Source: an uncultured Armatimonadota bacterium (GTDB lineage Bacteria > Armatimonadota > Armatimonadia > Armatimonadales > Armatimonadaceae). Taken from it: 12,814 nucleotides of DNA. The position numbers and the translations under genes were made by a program. The notes beneath the pieces were generated by a model. That model saw only the letters and a list, made by a program, of their open reading frames with translations, was not told the DNA's origin and searched no databases. The stretch lies in assembly GCA_903924445.1 (NCBI GenBank), contig CAIYBQ010000412.1, positions 1 to 12,814 on the forward strand, in the 5' to 3' direction. Shown in pieces: positions 7,013 through 12,814 of the stretch; position 1 is the first letter of the stretch; each line of letters starts with the position of its first letter.

Positions 7013-7417
7013 TTATATGTCGTAGAGGTAGGTAACCGGTACGTCTACGTCAGGGTGAAGGCTAGCCTTCACCGGGCATCCATTGCCAACTTTTTCGAGC
7101 GTTGCACGCATGTCATCCGGGACGGTTGCAGGAAAGTGAACCGTGAGACCAATCCGGCCGATACGTCTCGGGCTTGTACTCATTTCCTTGGTCACCGTGG
7201 ACGTCATTCCGCTCAAGTCGATATCGTGCCGCTCGGCAAACATCCCGACCGTCGTCAGCACACAGGCCGCAAGCGCCGCCACCACAAGATCTGTCGGCGA
7301 GCACGCGGATGCATCGCCGCCGATGTCCTTAGGGGCATCCGTTTTTACCAGATGCCCCAGCTCATGGACAATCTCACACTTCTTACTACGGCTGTAGTTT
7401 ACGGTGAGGGTAACCAA
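7013..7417 (-). CDS. OsmC/Ohr-family protein (thiol-dependent peroxide reductase type)
   Basis: 134 residues, the normal length for small OsmC-like proteins. Seen: SPTDLVVAALAACVLTTVGMFAERH at 40-64, containing the first conserved Cys (C52), and NGCPVKASLHPDV with the second Cys (C114). This spacing is typical of the family, whose characterised members reduce organic hydroperoxides or act on related thiol chemistry using the cysteine pair. The substrate cannot be told. The start is TTG at 7417, two bases after the gcvPB stop, with GGAAG about ten bases upstream inside gcvPB. It is therefore the last gene of the glycine cleavage operon and probably translated by re-initiation. The link to glycine cleavage is not known biology to me; protection of lipoyl or folate chemistry from oxidants is only a guess. 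Convergent with the DUF5916-type gene. Confidence 0.88.
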   Translation of the reverse strand: MVTLTVNYSRSKKCEIVHELGHLVKTDAPKDIGGDASACSPTDLVVAALAACVLTTVGMFAERHDIDLSGMTSTVTKEMSTSPRRIGRIGLTVHFPATVPDDMRATLEKVGNGCPVKASLHPDVDVPVTYLYDI

Positions 7418-7419
7418 TG

Positions 7420-8889
7420 TTATGCTTCCAGCGGCCAGCTGAGATCGAGGTTACGAGCCGCGGTCGCTTCATCGATGCGCCCAACAGGTGCGGTATGAGG
7501 TGCCGACTTTACCGTCTCAGGATCTGTGTGACACTCTGCAATGATTTTCTCCATCGTAACGATAAACGCATCGATGGTCTCGAGGCTTTCTGTTTCCGTT
7601 GGCTCAATCATTAAGCACTCAGGGACAATCAGCGGGAAGTACATCGTCGGTGGGTGATATCCGTAGTCGATGATGCGCTTTGCCACTTCAAGGGCCTTGA
7701 TTCCTGTCTCAGCCTTGAGGTTCTTGAGGCTGAAGACGGCCTCGTGCATACAGATACGGTCATAGGCGATATCAAGCGTCCGGCCAAGCGCAACCCGGAG
7801 GTAGTTTGCGTTGAGGACGGCATCTTCGCTGATCATATGAATGTTCTGTTTGCCGAAGTGCGCGATATAGGCCCATGCACGGACGACTGCAAGATAGGCG
7901 CCGTAGTACGGACCAACTTTACCGATTGTCTGCGGGAGGTCGTAGTTGAGACGGTAGACACCGGCTTCATCCTTGACGACCACTGGTACAGGTAGGAATG
8001 GTGCAAGGTGCGCCTTGATGCCTACCGGGCCGGAGCCTGGACCGCCACCGCCATGTGGGACGCTGAATGTCTTATGCAGATTGACGTGCATCACATCAAA
8101 GCCCATGTCTCCAGGGCGCGCCGTTCCAACCAGCGCATTCATATTCGCGCCATCACAGTACATTTGACCGCCGGCAGCGTGGACCAGGTCACAGATGAGG
8201 CAGATGTCTTCTTCGAACAAACCAACCGTGTTCGGGTTTGTTAGCATCATGCCAGCGAGATTGTCACCACACGCGGCAATCTGACGCTTTAGGTCATCTA
8301 TACACGTAAGACCACGCTCATCGGTGGTGATGGGGACGGTTTTGTACCCACACCGTGCAGCGGATGCCGGATTTGTGCCATGTGCAGCTGTTGGGACGAG
8401 AACAAGGTTACGATGCGCATCCCCACGGCTTACATGGTAAGCACGGATAAGCATCAGGCCGAGGAGCTCGCCGTGCGCGCCCGCAGCTGGCTGCAGGGAG
8501 ACGGCATCCATACCGAGGATTGCACTCAGCCAGTTCTGCATATCGAAAAGAATTTGCAACGTACCCTGTACGGTCTCGTCTGGTTGGAATGGGTGAACAC
8601 GCGCAAAGCCTGGCATCTGTACGGCTACATCGTTGATCTTTGGGTTGTACTTCATCGTGCACGAACCCAGTGGATAGAATCCCTTGTCAACGCAGTAGTT
8701 CTTTTGCGAAATGCGTAGGAAGTGACGCATCACATCACCTTCACTCAGCTCAGGCAGTGGCAAACTCGCACGAAGCGCAACGCCTGGGAGGAGGGTATCC
8801 ATGTCAACAACCGGGACATCACATGCAGGCATTTGTACGCCGACACGACCGGACCGGGACTTCTCAAAAATCGTTGGTTCTGTTGACAT
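7420..8889 (-). CDS. gcvPB: Glycine dehydrogenase (decarboxylating) subunit 2
   Basis: 489 residues, matching the P-protein beta subunit of organisms with a split GcvP. The alpha2beta2 P-protein decarboxylates glycine with PLP and passes the aminomethyl group to the lipoyl arm of GcvH. Seen: YPLGSCTMKYNPK (72-84), LQPAAGAHGE (132-141), PTAAHGTNPASA (166-177), NPNTVGLFEE and CDGANMNA; the PLP-binding Lys lies in HVNLHKTFSVPHGGGGPG, K273. All expected active-site segments are present. The start is the ATG one base after the gcvPA stop, preceded by GAGGTGG; the reading frame is open five codons further but that would overlap gcvPA. Positioned after gcvPA and before the OsmC-like gene in one operon. 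Confidence 0.95.
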   Translation of the reverse strand: MSTEPTIFEKSRSGRVGVQMPACDVPVVDMDTLLPGVALRASLPLPELSEGDVMRHFLRISQKNYCVDKGFYPLGSCTMKYNPKINDVAVQMPGFARVHPFQPDETVQGTLQILFDMQNWLSAILGMDAVSLQPAAGAHGELLGLMLIRAYHVSRGDAHRNLVLVPTAAHGTNPASAARCGYKTVPITTDERGLTCIDDLKRQIAACGDNLAGMMLTNPNTVGLFEEDICLICDLVHAAGGQMYCDGANMNALVGTARPGDMGFDVMHVNLHKTFSVPHGGGGPGSGPVGIKAHLAPFLPVPVVVKDEAGVYRLNYDLPQTIGKVGPYYGAYLAVVRAWAYIAHFGKQNIHMISEDAVLNANYLRVALGRTLDIAYDRICMHEAVFSLKNLKAETGIKALEVAKRIIDYGYHPPTMYFPLIVPECLMIEPTETESLETIDAFIVTMEKIIAECHTDPETVKSAPHTAPVGRIDEATAARNLDLSWPLEA

Positions 8890-8890
8890 C

Positions 8891-10228
8891 CTATGCCACC
8901 TCACCCTTTACAAACGATGCCAGAACATCGACAAAACTGTCCAACTCTTCCTTGGTACGCTGCTCAGTCACACAGACCAGCATGTCGTTAGGAGCATCCG
9001 GAAGTGGTAAGCCACCAATCATCTTCTTCTCCAAGAGCGCCTTGTTTATGTCAACAACTGGTGCTGGACATGTGATGACGAATTCCTTAAAGAATGGTCC
9101 GGAGAAGCGCTGAGGCAGTCCCGCATCCGCGAGCCTTGCAGCCAGATAGTGTGACTTCTGAAGACACAGCGTTGAAGCTTGCTTGAAGCCTTGCGTGCCC
9201 ATCACTGAGAGATAGACCGTTGCCGCAAGGGCAAACAACGCCTGGTTGGTACAGATGTTAGACGTCGCTGTGTCGCGGCGGATGTCTTGCTCACGGGTGC
9301 GCAGGGTCATCGTGTATGCGCGGCGACCGGATGTATCCACGGATCCACCGACGATACGCCCTGGGATACGACGGATGTATTCCTTTTTGCAGGCGAAGAG
9401 GCCGAGGAGGGGACCACCAAATGCCGGGAAGCATCCAAGACCCTGACCCTCACCAACAACAATATCTACTCCAAGTGCACCTGGGGTCTCAAGAATGCCG
9501 AGGCTCATCGGGTCAACACTAACAACTGTCTGTGCGCCTACGAGCTTTGCAGCAGCAACAGCGGCTCCAAGATCCTCGATGACTCCATGGAAGTTAGGTT
9601 GTTGGAGGACGATACAGGCATCGTCTTCTGTGAGCGTATCGATTTCCGTTACACCGGTGACAGGGTTCTGTGCCGCTGTCCGAATACTGATGCCGAGTGG
9701 CTCAAGGTATGTCTCGACGACTGACCGCAACGATGGATGTAAGTTCGCCGGGAGGACGACAGTACGCCGCTTTGTAAGGTCACACGACATAATCACTGCT
9801 TCAGCGAGGGCTGTCGCGCCATCGTACATCGATGCATTCGAGACATCCATGCCTGTCAATCGCGTGATCAGGCTCTGAAACTCGTAGATAGACTGGAGTA
9901 CGCCCTGCGACACTTCCGGCTGATACGGCGTATACGCGGTGTAGAACTCAGAACGATTGCAGACAGCACCTACTACAGGAGGGATGTAGTGATCGTAAAT
10001 GCCGGCACCAAGGAAACAGGCATTCGAATTCAAGTCTGCTGCATTGCTGCTCATGGAAATGAGCTTGCGCTGCAACGTCATGTCATCAAGGGAATCCGTC
10101 AGACTACTAAAATCTGCGGCATCCTGAACTTCCTGTGGAATATGTACAAAGAGGTCCTTGATATTGTTGACACCGATTGCAGCCAGCATCTTGGCGCGTT
10201 CAGCATCCGTATTTGGGAGATAGGACAC
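8891..10228 (-). CDS. gcvPA: Glycine dehydrogenase (decarboxylating) subunit 1
   Basis: 445 residues, the usual size of the P-protein alpha subunit. It pairs with GcvPB to form the split P-protein; this subunit has the PLP-enzyme fold but no PLP lysine and completes the active site. Seen: FLGAGIYDHYIPPVVG, FYTAYTPYQPEVSQGVLQ, MDVSNASMYDGATALAEA, VGEGQGLG, FGGPLLGLFACKK, RRIPGRIVG and RTREQDIRRDTATSNICTNQAL, all strongly conserved family segments. The start is GTG with GGAGAG six bases upstream; it begins three bases after the gcvH stop. It ends one base before the gcvPB ATG, which fits the equimolar production expected for subunits. Confidence 0.95.
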   Translation of the reverse strand: MSYLPNTDAERAKMLAAIGVNNIKDLFVHIPQEVQDAADFSSLTDSLDDMTLQRKLISMSSNAADLNSNACFLGAGIYDHYIPPVVGAVCNRSEFYTAYTPYQPEVSQGVLQSIYEFQSLITRLTGMDVSNASMYDGATALAEAVIMSCDLTKRRTVVLPANLHPSLRSVVETYLEPLGISIRTAAQNPVTGVTEIDTLTEDDACIVLQQPNFHGVIEDLGAAVAAAKLVGAQTVVSVDPMSLGILETPGALGVDIVVGEGQGLGCFPAFGGPLLGLFACKKEYIRRIPGRIVGGSVDTSGRRAYTMTLRTREQDIRRDTATSNICTNQALFALAATVYLSVMGTQGFKQASTLCLQKSHYLAARLADAGLPQRFSGPFFKEFVITCPAPVVDINKALLEKKMIGGLPLPDAPNDMLVCVTEQRTKEELDSFVDVLASFVKGEVA

Positions 10229-10231
10229 CGA

Positions 10232-10615
10232 TTACTCTCCAATCTCAGTTCGGTAGGCATCAGCATTCATCAACGCTGAGAGTTGACTTGCATCCGCCAA
10301 GCGAAGCTTGAGCATCCAAGCGGCGCCATAAGGGTCGCCATTGATCGCTGTCTGGTCATCCTCGAGTGCAGAGTTGACTTCTACCACTTCTCCAGAGAGA
10401 GGACTGTACAAATCAGAGACAGCTTTTACGGACTCAACGGTACCGAAGACATCTTCTGCTGCCAGCACACGGCCGACTGTCGGCAGGGATGCGTAGACAA
10501 CATCGCCGAGCTCTTCCTGAGCGTGGTCCGTAATTCCGATTGTGACTATGTCACCATCAACACGTACCCACTCATGCGACTTCGAATAAAGCAAATCTGC
10601 TGGAATGTTTGACAT
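10232..10615 (-). CDS. gcvH: Glycine cleavage system H protein
   Basis: 127 residues, typical length. GcvH carries the lipoyl arm that moves the aminomethyl intermediate from the P-protein to the T-protein and is reoxidised by the L protein. Seen: YSKSHEWVRV near the start; GITDHAQEELGDVVYASLP; and the lipoylation site FGTVESVKAVSDLYSP with K64 as the modified lysine. The full hybrid beta-barrel length is present, so it is not one of the shorter H-like paralogues. ATG start with AAGGGG eight bases upstream. It lies 18 bases after gcvT and three before gcvPA. No lipoate synthesis or attachment gene is present in the window. Confidence 0.96.
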   Translation of the reverse strand: MSNIPADLLYSKSHEWVRVDGDIVTIGITDHAQEELGDVVYASLPTVGRVLAAEDVFGTVESVKAVSDLYSPLSGEVVEVNSALEDDQTAINGDPYGAAWMLKLRLADASQLSALMNADAYRTEIGE

Positions 10616-10633
10616 TGATGAAACCCCTTAAAA

Positions 10634-11713
10634 CTAAATCGTTGGAACAAATGGTGCATCGGAGACGATCGCCGGCATGGCCTTGTCCCGGATAACGACG
10701 TAAACCGTTGTGCCGATTTCTGAATGCGTCCGTGTCAGGCGTGCGAGCGCAACACCCTTTTGCAAAATCGGAGAGTAGGTACCGCTGGTCACATGACCAA
10801 TCGAATTGCCAGCTTCATCCTGAACAGGGTAGCCATCGCGGGCGATGTGTTTACCGTCCATCAGGAGACCAACCAGCGCAGGAATCGATGCGTTTCCACG
10901 GCCTGTTTCCACATTCGCCCGGCCGACATAATCCGCCGCTTTCTTCTTGTGAATCACCCAGCCGAGGCGGGCGGAGAATGGGTTGACTTCGTCATCCATT
11001 TCGTGTCCATACAACGGATACGCCGCTTCCAGGCGCAGGGCATCTCGTGCACCGAGGCCACATGGAACAACGCCAGCATCCGTGAAGGCTGTCCAAAGCT
11101 GCTCTAAATGCTCAACAGCAACAAATGCCTCAAAGCCATCCTCGCCGGTGTAGCCCGTACGCGCGGCTGTTATCGCGATTCCGGCAAATGTCGTCTCGCC
11201 GATACCAAAGCGGGCATGCGAATCTACAAAGTCGCCTAGCAAAGCCATGGCTGCAGGTCCCTGAACAGCGAGGAGACCCGTCCGCTCTGTGATGTCATCG
11301 ATGACGACATCAAAGCCAGCAGTATGCCCCTGGAACCACGCGCGGTCCTTATCGAGGCATCCGGCATTGAAGACAACCCAGAACTCATTTTCTGTGCGGC
11401 GGTAGACAATGATGTCATCCACGACACCGCCATTTTCGTTAGGGAGGAAGGTGTAGCAACCTCCATCATCCTTGAGACGACTCAAATCACTCGGTACAAG
11501 GGATTGCAGGTACGCCAGAGTGTCCGAACCACGAACAATCATCCGGCCCATGTGCGAGACATCGAAGATGCCAACGCCCGTACGGACAGCATTTACTTCC
11601 GCGATGACTCCAGCATATTGAACCGGCATTTCCCAGCCGGCGAAGGGCACCATTCTTGCTCCGATGGACCGGTGCAGCTCGGCGAGAGGTGTTCGCAGAA
11701 GTTCGGTTGACAT
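10634..11713 (-). CDS. gcvT: Aminomethyltransferase (glycine cleavage T protein)
   Basis: 359 residues, normal for bacterial GcvT. It transfers the methylene carbon from the aminomethyl-lipoyl arm of GcvH to tetrahydrofolate and releases ammonia. Seen: MVPFAGWEMPVQYAG; VGIFDVSHMGRM; NGGVVDDIIVYR with D99/D100, where the catalytic Asp of GcvT lies; ARTGYTGEDGFE; PCGLGARDALRLEA.YPLYGHEMD; and the C-terminal barrel (GHVTSGTYSP). The family signature is complete, which separates it from YgfZ and dimethylglycine dehydrogenase relatives. First gene of the gcv operon. The ATG lies eight bases after an extended -10 box, so the mRNA is probably leaderless or nearly so, and there is no room for the glycine riboswitch found before many gcvT genes. 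How glycine controls this operon is not visible. Confidence 0.95.
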   Translation of the reverse strand: MSTELLRTPLAELHRSIGARMVPFAGWEMPVQYAGVIAEVNAVRTGVGIFDVSHMGRMIVRGSDTLAYLQSLVPSDLSRLKDDGGCYTFLPNENGGVVDDIIVYRRTENEFWVVFNAGCLDKDRAWFQGHTAGFDVVIDDITERTGLLAVQGPAAMALLGDFVDSHARFGIGETTFAGIAITAARTGYTGEDGFEAFVAVEHLEQLWTAFTDAGVVPCGLGARDALRLEAAYPLYGHEMDDEVNPFSARLGWVIHKKKAADYVGRANVETGRGNASIPALVGLLMDGKHIARDGYPVQDEAGNSIGHVTSGTYSPILQKGVALARLTRTHSEIGTTVYVVIRDKAMPAIVSDAPFVPTI

Positions 11714-11721
11714 GACCTTTT

Positions 11722-11730
11722 ATTGTAGCA
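11722..11730 (-). promoter_or_regulatory. Extended -10 promoter of the gcv operon
   Basis: On the minus strand TGC-TACAAT, with the hexamer at 11722-11727 and its extension at 11728-11730, ends eight bases before the gcvT ATG. The expected start of transcription is within about two bases of the ATG. A short AAAAGG lies in between, but if the transcript starts as predicted it would not be transcribed. No good -35 is visible; the position where it would lie overlaps the promoter for tsaE. Confidence 0.6.
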
Positions 11731-11743
11731 TGATAGGCATGCT
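11727..11743. repeat. Inverted repeat between two divergent promoters
   Basis: AGCATG-(5 bases)-CATGCT, a perfect 6-base inverted repeat at 11727-11732 and 11738-11743. Its arms coincide with the inner ends of the two extended -10 elements that fire in opposite directions. It may simply result from two TGCTA promoter elements facing apart, or be an operator for a dimeric regulator; sequence alone does not decide. Confidence 0.5.
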
Positions 11744-11748
11744 AAACT
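11740..11748 (+). promoter_or_regulatory. Extended -10 promoter of tsaE-tsaB
   Basis: TGC-TAAACT with the hexamer at 11743-11748. It ends six bases before the GTG start at 11755, so transcription should begin on or next to the start codon. No Shine-Dalgarno is present. The matching -35 position (TTATTG, 11720-11725) overlaps the -10 box of gcvT on the other strand. Confidence 0.55.
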
Positions 11749-11754
11749 GACCAC

Positions 11755-12186
11755 GTGCAGATGTTCAAAGGTGGAATTCAGGCGACCCGGGATGCCGCCG
11801 CAGCCCTCGCTCTCATGCTGAAACCTGGCATGGTCGTCTCGCTCGTGGGCGAGCTCGGAGCAGGCAAAACCACCCTCGTGGCAGCTCTTGCAGCGGCTCT
11901 CCATTCCGACCACCCTGTCTCAAGTCCGACATTCACCGTGATTCATGAGGTTCCAACACCAACGTTGATGCTCTGTCATATCGATGCCTACCGCTGCAGC
12001 GCACGAGATGTCTTGAACCTCGGGCTCGATGACTACCAACAGGATGGATTTGTCTTGCTGGTCGAATGGCTGGAAATGTTCGCCGATGCGGGCCCAATAC
12101 CAGACATCACGGTTACCCTGACCGAGGATAACAACGACCCAGATGTCAGAACTATCACCATCACTGAACACGGAGACCAGGCATGA
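11755..12186 (+). CDS. tsaE: tRNA t6A37 threonylcarbamoyltransferase complex ATPase TsaE
   Basis: 143 residues, within the usual 140-160. TsaE is the small ATPase that acts with TsaB and TsaD to place threonylcarbamoyl on A37 of tRNAs reading ANN codons. Seen: Walker A GELGAGKTT (32-40), SSPTFTVIHE (56-65), HIDAYR (75-80) and LLVEWLEMF, the conserved VEW segment. Start: GTG at 11755 lies six bases after an extended -10 box, so the mRNA is probably leaderless; an ATG two codons later (11761) is the alternative, and neither has a Shine-Dalgarno. It overlaps tsaB by four bases (ATGA), so the two are translationally coupled. Divergent from gcvT, 41 bases away. Confidence 0.94.
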   Translation: MQMFKGGIQATRDAAAALALMLKPGMVVSLVGELGAGKTTLVAALAAALHSDHPVSSPTFTVIHEVPTPTLMLCHIDAYRCSARDVLNLGLDDYQQDGFVLLVEWLEMFADAGPIPDITVTLTEDNNDPDVRTITITEHGDQA

Positions 12187-12809
12187 TCCTTGGCATCGAT
12201 ACATCCGGGGAAACCTGCTACATCGCGCTCATCGACCAAGCAAACAGTGCCGTGAACTGCACCCAGTTCAACCATAACCGCCAGCTGATTGAACAGCTGC
12301 CAGCGTATATCGATACATTCCTTGCCGAAAACAATGCAACCCTCAAAGACATCGAGTGCCTTGTTTGCGGCACTGGCCCCGGGAGCTTTACAGGTGTCCG
12401 GGTCGGTGTGATGTACGCGAAAACGCTTGCTTTCGCTTTGGGGAAGCCTGTCATCGGGATTTCATCGTTTGATGCTGCGGCCTACGAAGACATTTCGATA
12501 AACCGCGCCGTTGTTTGTACATCTAAACGCAATGAAGTCATCGCTGCGCTCTATCCTGCCGGTTCAAAGCAGTCGCTCATTGGCCCCATCGACGTTTCGA
12601 CATCCGCTTGGGATACATGGCTAAGAGAACACCTACCGGGCACGGAACGCATCATTGGACAGGGTATCGATGGCGCATCGTTACCGATAGGAAACCTTGC
12701 CCTAGGAGCATGCCTTCTGGCAGAACCACTGCTGGCAAAAGGGAATTTCTCGGACATCGATTCGCTTATTCCGCATTACGTCGCTACATCGCCTGGAGGC
12801 GGGATGTGA
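12183..12809 (+). CDS. tsaB: tRNA t6A37 threonylcarbamoyltransferase complex dimerization subunit TsaB
   Basis: 208 residues, slightly short of the roughly 220-230 of many TsaB proteins but with a complete N-terminal half. TsaB has an ASKHA fold, lacks catalytic activity and forms the heterodimer with TsaD that carries out threonylcarbamoyl transfer. Seen: ILGIDTSGETCYIAL (2-16), the start of the ASKHA fold; HNRQLIEQLP, equivalent to the usual HS..L...; the signature GTGPGSFTGVRVG (63-75); ALGKPVIGISSFDA; and the C-terminal PHYV. It does not carry the metal-binding HxxxH of TsaD. ATG start with GGAGA seven bases upstream inside tsaE. The stop codon overlaps the likely start of the next gene, so the operon continues. 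Confidence 0.93.
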   Translation: MILGIDTSGETCYIALIDQANSAVNCTQFNHNRQLIEQLPAYIDTFLAENNATLKDIECLVCGTGPGSFTGVRVGVMYAKTLAFALGKPVIGISSFDAAAYEDISINRAVVCTSKRNEVIAALYPAGSKQSLIGPIDVSTSAWDTWLREHLPGTERIIGQGIDGASLPIGNLALGACLLAEPLLAKGNFSDIDSLIPHYVATSPGGGM

Positions 12810-12814
12810 GCAAG
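12806..12814 (+). CDS. Probable start of the next gene in the tsaE-tsaB operon, cut by the right edge
   Basis: GTG AGC AAG follows GGAGG (12795-12799) at a spacing of six bases, and the GTG overlaps the tsaB stop codon (GTGA). This is the expected arrangement of a coupled downstream gene. In many bacteria rimI, encoding the ribosomal-protein acetyltransferase, or tsaD follows tsaB, but three codons give no information on identity. Confidence 0.4.

Noticed and set aside
7420..10228. gcvPA and gcvPB as a frameshifted single gcvP gene.
   Set aside because: The split P-protein is a well-known natural arrangement. Both halves have normal lengths, their own starts and ribosome binding sites, and complete family motifs.
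11714..11754. Glycine riboswitch before gcvT, as in many bacteria.
   Set aside because: The gap is only 41 bases and the predicted transcript starts at the ATG, so there is no room for the aptamer.

Overview
The window is a gene-dense stretch of bacterial chromosome. It holds eleven complete protein genes, one gene cut by the left edge and the first codons of another at the right edge. No gap reaches 100 bases. I see no RNA genes, insertion sequences, CRISPR arrays or phage genes. GC content is about 53 % by eye. Three features point to a diderm bacterium from a deep-branching lineage: a secreted DUF5916-type outer-membrane barrel protein, a glycine decarboxylase split into two subunits (gcvPA + gcvPB), and strong extended -10 promoters placed directly against start codons, which implies leaderless mRNAs. 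Armatimonadota would fit, but this assignment is weak because no rRNA or other phylogenetic marker is present.

Region 1 (1-4846, minus strand) is a tightly packed operon, read from right to left. It starts with a UDP-glucuronate decarboxylase (UDP-xylose synthase). Next come a single-pass membrane protein of unknown function, an asparagine-synthetase-type ATP-dependent ligase without the glutaminase domain, and a zinc-ribbon membrane protein with what may be a degenerate Toprim/topoisomerase VI-like core. The last is a second asparagine-synthetase-type protein, also N-terminally short, that runs off the left edge. Three successive junctions are overlaps of 26, 26 and 29 bases in the same relative phase, so translational coupling is likely. 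A nucleotide-sugar enzyme beside two amide-forming ligases suggests glycan or small-molecule modification, but the product cannot be read from sequence. This is the most unusual part of the window.

Region 2 (4946-6988, plus strand) is a single divergent gene for an exported protein: a signal peptide, a CBM9-like domain and a large DUF5916 beta-barrel. Its likely promoter is an extended -10 whose hexamer ends 5 bases before the ATG.

Region 3 (7013-11713, minus strand) is the glycine cleavage operon gcvT-gcvH-gcvPA-gcvPB. An OsmC/Ohr-family protein is coupled to its end. Together the T, H and two-part P proteins carry out oxidative decarboxylation of glycine with transfer of a one-carbon unit to tetrahydrofolate; the L protein (lipoamide dehydrogenase) is not here. 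There is no glycine riboswitch: only 41 bases separate gcvT from the divergent tsaE.

Region 4 (11755-12814, plus strand) holds tsaE and tsaB, overlapping by ATGA, for tRNA threonylcarbamoyladenosine (t6A) synthesis. A third gene begins in the last nine bases, with a good Shine-Dalgarno sequence.

The gcvT/tsaE gap contains two back-to-back extended -10 promoters forming an inverted repeat, and both genes appear leaderless. The pentamer CATCC/GGATG is also about three-fold over-represented throughout the window on both strands.
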